NCBI GenBank assembly: GCA_038205805.1
Contig: JBBRBO010000146.1
Location: 1 to 8,915, forward strand
Direction: 5' to 3'
Source: JBBSBY01 sp038205805
GTDB lineage: Bacteria; Desulfobacterota; Desulfomonilia; Desulfomonilales; Desulfomonilaceae
DNA: 8,915 bases
The notes beneath the pieces were generated by a model. It made no database searches and had not been told where the DNA came from. It was given only the letters and a program-made list of their open reading frames with translations. Positions 1 to 6,867 of the stretch are shown piece after piece; the first letter of the stretch is position 1, and each line of letters opens with the position of its first letter. Made by a program: the position numbers and the translations under genes.

Positions 1-1
1 C

Positions 2-223
2 GCGGTGGTCGTCAAAATGGCCAAGCCCCGCCAAGATATGCGCTTCGATGTCCCGGCCGTGGGTACCGCAACCATCGCGTCCATGGCGCTGGCTAAAGCC
101 AAGGTGCTCGCTGTCGAGGCCGGCAAGACCATGCTGCCCGGCCGTGTGGAAATGCTTGCCGCAGCCGAGGCCGCAAAGATCGTGGTGGTGGGTATTTCAG
201 CGAGCGGCCCATTGCCGAAGTAA
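2..223 (+). CDS. lpxI: LpxI, UDP-2,3-diacylglucosamine diphosphatase (C-terminal part only)
   Basis: Only the last 73 codons are present; the gene enters from the left edge of the window and ends at TAA 221-223. LpxI hydrolyses UDP-2,3-diacylglucosamine to lipid X in the Raetz lipid A pathway, replacing LpxH in many alpha- and deltaproteobacteria. The visible part carries the typical C-terminal pattern of the family: K-x-AKPRQDMRFDVPAVG, then a T-I step, then VLAVEAGKTML and a final A-x-K-IVVVGI strand. The GTG at 5 and the ATGs inside are internal codons, not starts. msbA begins 79 bases downstream in the same direction, so the two are probably co-transcribed. The identification rests on remembered family motifs; the N-terminal domain cannot be checked here. 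Confidence 0.85.
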   Translation, partial: AVVVKMAKPRQDMRFDVPAVGTATIASMALAKAKVLAVEAGKTMLPGRVEMLAAAEAAKIVVVGISASGPLPK

Positions 224-291
224 TCGCCCGACCCCCGGACTGCGTGGAAACACTAGGCCGCGGACCATACCATTCCCCGTTTACTCGATTT

Positions 292-296
292 GGAGA
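292..296 (+). promoter_or_regulatory. Ribosome binding site that sets the msbA start
   Basis: GGAGA lies 6 bases before a TTG at 303-305. The reading frame is open further upstream (to about 48), but that stretch overlaps the lpxI coding region in another frame and encodes arginine/proline-rich sequence unlike any MsbA. This site and the TTG are therefore the best start. Confidence 0.65.
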
Positions 297-302
297 CACT
301 CG

Positions 303-2033
303 TTGCGTGTATATAGACGTCTACTAACGTACCTGCGACCTTATCTTGGACGACTCAGCATCGCCGTGGTTTGCATGTTGGGTGTCGCGCTGATGACCGC
401 CTCGTTGGCCTTTTTAGTCAAACCCGCCCTGGATCAAATTTTCTTCGAACGCAACTCCCGCATGTTGATGCTCATCCCATTGGCCGTCGCCCTGGTGTAC
501 ATACTAAAAGGCATTTGCGACTTCGGTCAATATTACATGATGTCCTTCATCGGCCAGAGCATTATACGAGACCTGCGCGAACAGATGTTCGTGAAAATGT
601 CGAATATGTCCGTAGGGTTCTTTGTGAGGCACAGCACAGGCGAACTCCTCTCCCGCATGAATAACGACGTTAGTCTCATCCAAGGGGCGTTGACCAATGC
701 CATAACCGGTGTGGTTCGCGACGCGGTCACGGTCGTCGCCTTGGTTTTCGTTATTTTTTATCGCGATTTCAATCTGGCTCTCATAGCTATGGTGGTGTTT
801 CCGCTGGCAGTGTATCCGCTCCTGCTCTTCGGCAAGAGCCTCAAGAAATACTCCCGACGCATGCTCGTCAGCCTTGAAGACATCACCGAGCGGCTGAACG
901 AAACGATCACGGGTATCCGCATAGTCAAGGCCTTTGCCATGGAGGACTACGAGCGGGAACGTTTCTCCGAAGTAAACGAAAAGCTCTTTCAGGCCTTCAT
1001 GCGCAGATTTCGGGTTCGCGCCTTTTCCAGCCCCGTCATGGAGACGCTGGGCGGTTTCGGTGTATGCGCAATTGTGTTTTACGGCGGCTATCAGGTGATC
1101 CACGGAGAGTCCACCCAAGGCACGTTCTTCTCGTTTATGGCCGCTCTGCTCATGCTCTACGAGCCCATTAAGCGCATTAATGAAGTAAACATCACCATCC
1201 AGGAGGGCATCAGCGCAGGTGAGCGCATTTTCCATCTCTTGGACACCGCGCCCGACATCGTGGACAGCCCCGACGCGAAAAGCCTTGGGGAAATCCAGGG
1301 GCGTGTCACCTTTGACGAAGTGTCTTTCGCCTACGAGGACACACCCATACTCAAGAATGTATCCATCGAGGTCGAAGCCGGCCAAGCCGTGGCCATTGTC
1401 GGCGAAAGCGGCGTCGGCAAGAGTACGCTCCTGGACCTGTTGCCTCGCTTCTACGACGTGCAGGCGGGGAGCATTCTCGTGGATGGAGTTGACGTGCGCG
1501 ATGTAACCCAGCGCTCCCTGAGAGAGAATATCGGCGTCGTCACCCAGCAGACTATCTTGTTCGACGACACCATCAGAAAAAACATTGCGTATGGGCGGCC
1601 TGACCTACCGCCGGAAAAGATTATCGAGGCGGCCAAAGCGGCCCATGCCCACGAGTTTATATGTGCGTTGCCCAACGGCTACGACACCTTCATCGGCGAG
1701 AACGGAATCAAGCTTTCCGGTGGTGAGCGTCAAAGGATCGCCATTGCTCGCGCCTTGCTCAAGGATCCTCCCATTCTCGTGTTGGATGAAGCGACCTCGA
1801 ACCTGGATTCGGACTCCGAAAAGGCGGTTCAGGGCGCTCTCGAGCATCTTATGACGGGCAGGACCACCATCATGGTGGCGCATCGCCTCTCGACAATACG
1901 GAACGCAGACCGTATCTACGTACTGGTGAACGGCGCCGTGGCTGAATGCGGCGGCCATGACGAGTTGCTGAGCAGAAAAGGAGAGTTCGCGCGACTCTAC
2001 AACCTGCAATTCGCCACACATTCAGCCGCCTAG
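303..2033 (+). CDS. msbA: MsbA, lipid A/LPS ABC flippase (ATP-binding/permease)
   Basis: A 576-residue half-transporter, the usual MsbA length. As a homodimer it uses ATP to flip core-lipid A from the inner to the outer leaflet of the inner membrane. The N-terminal half is the six-helix type I exporter domain; hydrophobic segments lie near residues 18-39, 54-72, 137-158, 161-180, 245-266 and 273-290, with the conserved coupling-region text STGELLSRMNNDV. The C-terminal nucleotide-binding domain is complete: Walker A GESGVGKST at 367-375, Q-loop near Q415/Q416, signature LSGGERQ at 471-477, Walker B ILVLDE at 491-496 and switch histidine H527. The TTG start is chosen from the GGAGA site 6 bases before it. 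MsbA-like exporters can carry other lipids, but lpxI upstream and lpxK downstream support the LPS role. A long gap with repeats follows, so it may end its transcription unit. Confidence 0.93.
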   Translation: MRVYRRLLTYLRPYLGRLSIAVVCMLGVALMTASLAFLVKPALDQIFFERNSRMLMLIPLAVALVYILKGICDFGQYYMMSFIGQSIIRDLREQMFVKMSNMSVGFFVRHSTGELLSRMNNDVSLIQGALTNAITGVVRDAVTVVALVFVIFYRDFNLALIAMVVFPLAVYPLLLFGKSLKKYSRRMLVSLEDITERLNETITGIRIVKAFAMEDYERERFSEVNEKLFQAFMRRFRVRAFSSPVMETLGGFGVCAIVFYGGYQVIHGESTQGTFFSFMAALLMLYEPIKRINEVNITIQEGISAGERIFHLLDTAPDIVDSPDAKSLGEIQGRVTFDEVSFAYEDTPILKNVSIEVEAGQAVAIVGESGVGKSTLLDLLPRFYDVQAGSILVDGVDVRDVTQRSLRENIGVVTQQTILFDDTIRKNIAYGRPDLPPEKIIEAAKAAHAHEFICALPNGYDTFIGENGIKLSGGERQRIAIARALLKDPPILVLDEATSNLDSDSEKAVQGALEHLMTGRTTIMVAHRLSTIRNADRIYVLVNGAVAECGGHDELLSRKGEFARLYNLQFATHSAA

Positions 2034-2101
2034 CGGGCGCTGCGCCGCGCGTAAAACTCGCTGGAAATTCTTATCACGGCAAAATTTTCGGTATGGAATC
2101 G

Positions 2102-2136
2102 GTACGTCCCCCTGATAAGGGGGATATAGGGGGTTA
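2102..2136 (+). repeat. Short hairpin repeat type 2, copy 1
   Basis: It contains TCCCCCT-GATA-AGGGGGA (2107-2124), a perfect 7 bp stem with a GATA loop, then a second G-run. A diverged direct copy lies at 2491-2525; the two share TACGTCCC, AAGGGGGATA and AGG-x-GGT blocks in the same order. Copy 1 abuts the larger hairpin repeat at 2135. No T-run follows, so it is not a textbook terminator. Confidence 0.6.
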
Positions 2137-2219
2137 TACCAATGCGCAGCCAAAGAAGTAATATCGGGGAGAACCTTCTTGAAAGAAGGCTTCTCCCCGA
2201 ACCCCTCTCCAAGAACTTT
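2135..2219 (+). repeat. Approximately 85 bp hairpin repeat type 1, copy A (3' of msbA)
   Basis: The core is a long inverted repeat: 2164-2180 pairs with 2183-2200 around a 2-base loop, with one bulged base. The arms read GGGGAGAACCTTCTT and AAGAAGGCTTCTCCCC. The hairpin is followed by AACCCCTCTCCAAGAACTTT. A second copy, on the opposite strand, lies at 8228-8311; aligned by eye, roughly four fifths of positions agree with one single-base gap. The element begins about 100 bases after the msbA stop. It could act as a 3' RNA hairpin (transcript end or stabiliser) or be a small non-autonomous mobile repeat. No run of T follows the stem, which argues against a simple intrinsic terminator. Confidence 0.75.
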
Positions 2220-2490
2220 TAAAGGGCAGAAACCGGCTTTTCTCAAGGAGAAAAGGCCGCTTTCGGCATATTAAACATTCTCAGATAGACGTCGACAAAA
2301 CCTACCTTCCCAAAAAGAGTTTTCACCAATGTTACTCGTTGAAAAGCACTTTGGTATTAATCCTAAGCTCGTAAAGATATTGGGTACTTTCATGGTCGCC
2401 TTTCGGTATGGGAGTTGAAGAACCCTCCTAACGACACTTCTCAGGCGGGCAGCCGTCGGCTGCGTGTCAACACGTTGTCGGGGGGTTCCC

Positions 2491-2525
2491 ATACGTCCCG
2501 CCGACAAGGGGGATACAGGAGGTCA
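2491..2525 (+). repeat. Short hairpin repeat type 2, copy 2
   Basis: This is a diverged direct copy of 2102-2136. The CCCCC arm is changed to CCCGCC, which weakens the original stem. An alternative stem forms with the upstream GTCGGGGG run (2477-2484 pairing with 2497-2505, one bulge). The type 1 hairpin repeat does not follow it here, so the two repeat types are separable. Confidence 0.5.
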
Positions 2526-2821
2526 ATCTGAAAAACTCCCAAAATCGTGAATACCTTCAAGGTTCTGCGTGACGAAATATCAACGTCGTTCTTGGCTTAT
2601 GTTAGCCAAATTTTTATACGAAGCCGCCTGCATTCCTGCTTCCCTCGCAGTGAACCGGGATGCGTCTTCTATAGATTGCTTGGCGTGAGACTGCTCTTCT
2701 GCGGAAAGGCGGCAAGGTTCGGCTCACCTCGATAGCGTCCGTGGTGCTTTCCCCGTTCATGGGGGTCTGGATGAATTGGATCGAAACGGCCGTAATCCGC
2801 TCCCAGAGACATTTCACTTTT

Positions 2822-2852
2822 TTGACTTGACAAGATAATATAGTAGTATAAC
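2822..2852 (+). promoter_or_regulatory. Promoter-like AT-rich patch upstream of lpxK
   Basis: Two overlapping -35-like hexamers (TTGACT 2822-2827, TTGACA 2827-2832) precede TATAAC at 2847-2852. The spacings, 19 and 14 bases, are both off the optimal 17, so this is only a candidate. It lies about 290 bases before the lpxK start, within the most AT-rich part of the window (about 2810-2910). It would allow lpxK to be transcribed separately from msbA. Confidence 0.3.
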
Positions 2853-3143
2853 ATAGAAGATAGAGCTTAGGCAATAAGTATTTCAAGCAATCTAAAATAA
2901 AAATCTTGGAAGTATTGAGAGAGCTTAAGGCCCTCCTATGCCCAAGAAACATTGCGGCCGGCACATTCACGACCAACAGCTACAGAGCCCGATAGGATCT
3001 ACTTTCACGAGCCGTTTCGCTTACCGCTTGCCGGCGAAATACCACCGTTTACACAACACCATCAGCTTCGAGAGGCTCTCAGTGGACCAGAGATCACTTA
3101 CGCTACCTACGTTCACCGCTGAAGCCGCTCGGAGCGCTCGACA

Positions 3144-4148
3144 GTGATACGCGAATGCGCCTTCAGCCTTCCCGCCGTCGCATACTATCTCGTTCAAAAG
3201 ACACGAGAAAAAGCGTACGAGTACGGCCGGCTGCAAGCGCAGTCCGTAACTGCTCCCGTCATTTCCATCGGCAACATAGTCATGGGCGGGAGCGGCAAGA
3301 CCCCGATGACACTCTTTCTGGCGAACAAGCTGAGCGAACGTGGGCACAAGCCGGCCATAGTGAGCCGCGGGTACAAGGGAACTAACGCTGCTCCCTCGCT
3401 GATTGTGGGCATGGGTGACGGTAAAGGCCCTTTGGTCCCGCCGGAAGTATGCGGCGACGAGTCTTATCTAATGGCGGCCTCAGCTACCCATATCCCGGTA
3501 ATTGTCGGCGCGAAACGCATCAATCCGTGCCGCACAGCTATTGAACTGAGTGCGAACGTTATCCTCCTGGACGACGGTTTCCAACACATGCAGCTTCAGC
3601 GAGATGTGAACATCGTGATGATAAGCGGCGCCGAGGACCGCATGTTTCCTCTGGGCAGGCTTCGTGAGCCCCTGTCGGCCCTCAAGAGGGCGGACAGGGT
3701 CCTTGCTCCTGTGCCGTCGAGAATCCCTGCGCGATTGCAGCGGTATCTTGCGGACAAACCGGTGTTCGGATACTGCGTGCTTCCCGAATCGCTCCTTGGC
3801 GTGAACGGAGCGGAAGCTCCAGCGGTTCTCGCCGGCCGGGATGTTACCCTATTCTCGGGTGTAGCCCGTCCCGAACGCTTCCGGGCTACGGTGGAACGCT
3901 TGGGCGCAAGAGTTGTGGAGCATCGCATCTTCCCTGATCACCACGTGTTTACGGCCACGGAACTCGAAAACCTCGTTCAGTCGGCAGGCGGCGCTGAGCT
4001 TGTGTGCACGGAAAAAGATTGGGTGAAACTAACCAGAGCGTTCACGGAGCGTTCGAACGTGAAAGCGTTGCGGATCACCGTGTCTGTAAACGACGAAGAT
4101 GCCTTCGTGAGCGCGATAGAGGCCCTTATCCGCAAGAAAACGACATGA
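3144..4148 (+). CDS. lpxK: LpxK, tetraacyldisaccharide 4'-kinase (lipid A kinase)
   Basis: A 334-residue protein of normal LpxK length. It phosphorylates the 4' position of tetraacyldisaccharide-1-phosphate with ATP to give lipid IVA at the cytoplasmic face of the inner membrane. The family P-loop GNIVMGGSGKTP is at residues 43-54, preceded by the hydrophobic ISI strand. SRGYKG follows, then the hallmark VILLDDGFQHMQLQRD with DDGFQH at 143-148, then GRLREPL, FPDHHVFT and CTEKDWVKL near the C-terminus. The start is GTG, with GGAG at 3131-3134 nine bases upstream. The stop TGA overlaps the ATG of the heptosyltransferase (ATGA at 4145-4148), indicating translational coupling. The upstream neighbour msbA is over 1.1 kb away, unusual for this pair, which in many bacteria is adjacent. 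Confidence 0.95.
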   Translation: MIRECAFSLPAVAYYLVQKTREKAYEYGRLQAQSVTAPVISIGNIVMGGSGKTPMTLFLANKLSERGHKPAIVSRGYKGTNAAPSLIVGMGDGKGPLVPPEVCGDESYLMAASATHIPVIVGAKRINPCRTAIELSANVILLDDGFQHMQLQRDVNIVMISGAEDRMFPLGRLREPLSALKRADRVLAPVPSRIPARLQRYLADKPVFGYCVLPESLLGVNGAEAPAVLAGRDVTLFSGVARPERFRATVERLGARVVEHRIFPDHHVFTATELENLVQSAGGAELVCTEKDWVKLTRAFTERSNVKALRITVSVNDEDAFVSAIEALIRKKTT

Positions 4149-5245
4149 GGGAGTTCCCTGCCCCCGTCGATCTCAACGGCAAGCGTATTCTCATCGTGAA
4201 GCCTAGTTCCCTTGGCGACATCATCCATACCTTGCCTGTCGTTCATGCGCTGAAACGTGTTTACCCCGGCTGCCACATCGGCTGGATAGTCCGTCCGGGC
4301 TTCCGCTCCATATTAGAGGCCGATGCGGCTGTGGATGAAATTCTCCCAATGGACATCCCGTCCACGGGTGGAGAAGGCTCGAAGACGCTGTTGTTCGGCG
4401 CTGCCGCCCAAGCGCTTGCCTCCACCTTGCGACGTTTACGGAAAGCATTTCGAAGCAGTCCGTACGACTTTGTTCTGGATCTTCACGCTTCGTTTCGCAG
4501 CGGGCTTATTTGCCTGATGAATCCCGGAGGTGTGCGGATTGGACTAGCCGACGCAAAGGAGTTAAATACCTACTTTCAGCATTATCTGCTGAAGCCTGAT
4601 TCGCAGCTACCTCATGCCGTGGATAAGAACGCCATGTTCGCCGACGCGCTCGGTTGCAAACTACAACCGGAAGATTTCGTCGTTTCCATTGGCAGACGGA
4701 CGGAGCGTCGCGTGCGGGAGTTGCTCAAAAGCATGGACCTAGAGAACGCCGCAATAGTCTACCTGAGCCCTGCGACCACATGGCCCACGAAACATTGGAC
4801 CGTGGAAGGCTGGGCGGTTCTGGCGGATAGATTGACTCGCGAATTCGGAGCGGCGGTGGTGTTTGCAGGTGGACCCGAGGACGGAGCCTATATCGAGCGG
4901 ATCACCGGCGCTATGGCGACGCCGCCCATTGTGCTCGCGGGCAAGTTGACTCTTGCGGAAGCCGCCGCGCTCCTCAAGGCCTCGCGGCTCTACGTGGGCG
5001 TGGATTCCGGACCCATGCACATAGCGGCTTTTTGCGGCATACCCGTCGTGGCGCTCTTCGGGCCGACCGACCCGGCAAAGGTGGGGCCGTACGGTCCGAG
5101 ACACACCATTCTTCGCAATACCGACGTGACGTGCTTGGCGTGTAGGCGGCGATCCTGCCCGACGCCGCTCTGCATGACGGGTATTTCGCCTGACCAGGTC
5201 TTTGCAGCCGTTGACTGTATTTTGACCGGCGCCGTCAAGCGCTAG
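4145..5245 (+). CDS. GT9 ADP-heptose:LPS heptosyltransferase, WaaC-like
   Basis: A 366-residue glycosyltransferase family 9 protein that adds L-glycero-D-manno-heptose from ADP-heptose to the Kdo-lipid A inner core. The N-terminal Rossmann domain begins KRILIVKPSSLGDIIHTLP (G24-D25 motif). A YDFVLDLHASFRSG segment follows, as in heptosyltransferase I proteins, and HAVDKN lies mid-protein. The C-terminal ADP-heptose site has DSGPMHIAA at 287-295, then FGPTDPAKVGP. A cysteine cluster C330, C333, C338, C343 (CxxC-x4-C-x4-C) ends the domain, as in several GT9 subfamilies. The ATG at 4145 overlaps the lpxK stop; the frame is open further upstream, but that part is the lpxK sequence in another frame. 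WaaC is favoured over WaaF from the N-terminal half, but I cannot settle the acceptor from sequence alone. Confidence 0.85.
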   Translation: MREFPAPVDLNGKRILIVKPSSLGDIIHTLPVVHALKRVYPGCHIGWIVRPGFRSILEADAAVDEILPMDIPSTGGEGSKTLLFGAAAQALASTLRRLRKAFRSSPYDFVLDLHASFRSGLICLMNPGGVRIGLADAKELNTYFQHYLLKPDSQLPHAVDKNAMFADALGCKLQPEDFVVSIGRRTERRVRELLKSMDLENAAIVYLSPATTWPTKHWTVEGWAVLADRLTREFGAAVVFAGGPEDGAYIERITGAMATPPIVLAGKLTLAEAAALLKASRLYVGVDSGPMHIAAFCGIPVVALFGPTDPAKVGPYGPRHTILRNTDVTCLACRRRSCPTPLCMTGISPDQVFAAVDCILTGAVKR

Positions 5246-5438
5246 TCGAATGTTTGCAATGAGAGAGCTGCGCCTTTGTTGTGAGTCGTTCTCTCTACTG
5301 CTGACGTCCTTTATAACGCAAGAAAAGTCGGCACGCCTGCGGGCCTCCATTACGATCACCGAGACGGAGCCTACACAGAGTGAGCAGTAAGCGCTCACAA
5401 GAAACAAGGTGTCGTGTGTACTTACGTAGGGGTGGCGT

Positions 5439-5504
5439 GGCTTGGCTCGTAGGGGAGATTAGTCTCCGCTCCGGCTCTCCCAGAGCGTAGCGGCGTCTCA
5501 AGCC
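5439..5504 (+). other. Possible structured RNA element (three-way fold)
   Basis: GGCTTG (5439-5444) can pair with CAAGCC (5499-5504), closing two internal hairpins. The first is GGAGA-TTAG-TCTCC (5454-5467). The second is CCGCT..GCTCT-CCC-AGAGC..AGCGG (5466-5493) with a small internal loop. The hairpins share two bases (5466-5467), so both cannot be full length at once. I do not recognise it as a known family. It could be a leader element of the EcsC-family gene or chance pairing in GC-rich DNA. Confidence 0.25.
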
Positions 5505-5794
5505 CGATAACGGTTACTTGGGGGAACCATTGCGCTCCAAAATTGACGAAAGAACCTGATGGGTGACTGCGTATGTACAATGACGATGATTGCTCACTCG
5601 GCGCCTACTCTACGGGAAGAAATCCCCCATAGGTCGGCGGTCCCCTAAGATGAGAATTAGGAACCGGCAAGCTCCCTCTCGATACACACGAAAGTAGTTG
5701 AGGGCGTTCCCCACACGCCGTCGGAATCGTGACGGGACGGCCCCCGGAGAAGCGGTAACGAGCGAGCAGCGACGCAGACATACAAGAGCTATTC

Positions 5795-5800
5795 GGAGAA
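5795..5800 (+). promoter_or_regulatory. Ribosome binding site that sets the EcsC-family start
   Basis: GGAGAA ends 5 bases before ATG 5806. It favours this start over a TTG at 5698 whose extra 36 codons encode arginine-rich text with no family resemblance. Confidence 0.65.
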
Positions 5801-5805
5801 ACACC

Positions 5806-6768
5806 ATGCCCACCGCACGCCGGTTCTTAACGGCCTATGAAAGTAAAGTCCTAGATGAAATGGCGCTCCACATAGTGGAACCCAATCTCCTCTCAACATA
5901 TTTGAAGAGCCTGGGTAAACCCGTGGAACGTTTTCTGGATTGGTCCAAGACCTCAAAAATCCCGTTTTTGAGCACGCTGGGCGAGTATGTGCCGAAGAAA
6001 ATCGAACAAGGGCTCCTTCAGGCTCTTAAGATCGCATCCTACGGGAGCAAGGAAGAGCGCGTATTTAAGCGCTTTGAAAAGGCCGGCGCCCGAGTAACTG
6101 ATTTCGCCGACGTTCACACATTGAATCTCGCTTTGCAGGACAAGATCGCCGACTCCTATAGAACAGCGGGTACGGCGTTGACGGCGACATCCGGAGCTGT
6201 CCTTGGTCTGGGCGCGGCATTAACCACTGGGACGCCTGGAGCCCAAATTCTCATGCCGACGATCGTCGGGGCGGATGTAATGGCTTCCATGACGCTCTTT
6301 TCTCGACATGCGCGATTCTTAGCCGGCGCGTACGGATACAATCCTAATCAGCAGGCCGTCATTCCGCATATTATAGCCTCCATGACGCCGCATACCGCCG
6401 TTACCGAGGAGGGCTTTCTCACGGTCAAGATAGCGGCTGCCAAGACGGTGAAAACCATCATGCGCGATGCGATGCCGGCGGCGGGGATTCGTCTCACTCC
6501 TTCATTTGTGGCGCTCGTACGGCAAGTGGCAGCCCGCTTGGGAATTCTCATCACAGAGAAGGAGCTGGCCATGCTGATTCCCCTGGGAGGCGCCGTTATC
6601 AACGCCGGCGTGAACGGCGTTTTCTTGAATATGGGACACGTGATGGGTAAGGATTACTTCAGGCGCTTGCGACTCGAGGAAAAGTATGGCGACGAGATGG
6701 TGACGGAACTCCTCCAAGGACGCGTGGAACGCATGCTGTTGGACAGAAACCGAAATGCGCCGATGTGA
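5806..6768 (+). CDS. EcsC family protein
   Basis: A 320-residue protein resembling the EcsC family, named after the third gene of the Bacillus subtilis ecsABC cluster; the biochemical role is not known. Features supporting the call: a glycine/alanine-rich central hydrophobic stretch from about residue 126 (TATSGAVLGLGAAL), a following TPG-x-QILMPTIVGAD segment, then FLAGAYGYNP ending near 180. The C-terminal block LIPLGGAVINAGVNGVF begins at 257 and runs into DYFRRLRLEEKYG, typical of the family end. No signal peptide is apparent; the central stretch may associate with the membrane. The start is set by GGAGAA 5 bases upstream. No EcsA/EcsB transporter genes are next to it, and the next gene converges from the opposite strand, so it looks monocistronic. 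Confidence 0.75.
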   Translation: MPTARRFLTAYESKVLDEMALHIVEPNLLSTYLKSLGKPVERFLDWSKTSKIPFLSTLGEYVPKKIEQGLLQALKIASYGSKEERVFKRFEKAGARVTDFADVHTLNLALQDKIADSYRTAGTALTATSGAVLGLGAALTTGTPGAQILMPTIVGADVMASMTLFSRHARFLAGAYGYNPNQQAVIPHIIASMTPHTAVTEEGFLTVKIAAAKTVKTIMRDAMPAAGIRLTPSFVALVRQVAARLGILITEKELAMLIPLGGAVINAGVNGVFLNMGHVMGKDYFRRLRLEEKYGDEMVTELLQGRVERMLLDRNRNAPM

Positions 6769-6795
6769 AGTAGTTTTCGAGGCTAAACCGACATC

Positions 6796-6818
6796 GCAAG
6801 GGAGATGGATCTCCCTGC
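6796..6818. terminator. Hairpin between convergent genes, possible terminator
   Basis: GCA-A-GGGAGA (6796-6805) pairs with TCTCCC-TGC (6810-6818) around a TGGA loop, giving a 9 bp stem with one bulge. It sits in the roughly 100 bases between the EcsC-family stop and the stop of the opposite-strand nuclease-like gene, where a shared terminator is expected. There is no clear T-run on either strand, so intrinsic termination is uncertain. Confidence 0.35.
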
Positions 6819-6867
6819 CGTACGACCCATCGCGATTTCAGGTGGTCACGCTATTCGTGGTAAACAG

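Larger units (their letters stand above)
2034..3143. other. Long non-coding gap between msbA and lpxK
   Basis: No convincing gene is seen over 1110 bases. The short open frames on both strands lack a good ribosome site and show no recognisable motifs. The stretch holds two short repeats of one type (2102-2136 and 2491-2525), an approximately 85 bp hairpin repeat (2135-2219) and several further inverted repeats. These include GGCTTTTCTC / GAGAAAAGGCC at 2235-2258 with one bulged G, GCAGCC-GTC-GGCTGC at 2449-2463, and a stem of about 8 bp between 2477 and 2505. An AT-rich promoter-like patch lies near 2822-2852. In many related genomes waaA sits close to these two genes; I see no remnant of it here by eye. 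The gap is probably repeat-filled intergenic DNA or decayed sequence. Confidence 0.6.
5246..5805. other. 560-base leader/intergenic region before the EcsC-family gene
   Basis: No gene is recognised here. Short frames on the - strand and a TTG-started extension of the downstream frame (from 5698) lack ribosome sites. Several small inverted repeats are visible: GTGAGC / GCTCAC at 5380-5398, a possible three-way fold at 5439-5504 and GGTT / AACC at 5512-5528. No tRNA or familiar riboswitch pattern was found by reading. The region could be the 3' flank of the heptosyltransferase gene plus the promoter and leader of the following gene. Confidence 0.5.

Noticed and set aside
48..302. Open extension of the msbA frame upstream of the TTG
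   Set aside because: It overlaps lpxI in another frame, encodes Arg/Pro/Trp-rich text unlike MsbA, and has no ribosome site.
504..1385. 293-codon open frame on the - strand inside msbA
   Set aside because: It is antisense to a well-supported gene; its composition mirrors the sense codons and it has no family motif.
2164..2200. Classical intrinsic terminator for msbA
   Set aside because: The stem is strong but no T-run follows, so it is listed as a repeat hairpin instead.
2614..2976. 120-codon - strand frame in the msbA-lpxK gap
   Set aside because: No ribosome site, no recognisable motif, and the frame crosses the AT-rich promoter-like patch.
2938..3147. 69-codon + strand frame just before lpxK
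   Set aside because: No ribosome site, and it overlaps the lpxK start out of frame; no family resemblance.
4004..4144. Longer N-terminus for the heptosyltransferase
   Set aside because: This part is lpxK coding sequence in another frame; the ATGA overlap at 4145 gives the normal GT9 N-terminus.
4739..5407. 222-codon - strand frame over the heptosyltransferase 3' half
   Set aside because: Antisense shadow of a clear gene, with arginine-rich low-information text.
5420..5575. TPP-riboswitch-like text (a GGGGTGG run and AACCTGATGGGTGACTGCG)
   Set aside because: The conserved CTGAGA core is missing and the spacing does not fit; the resemblance is limited to a few bases.
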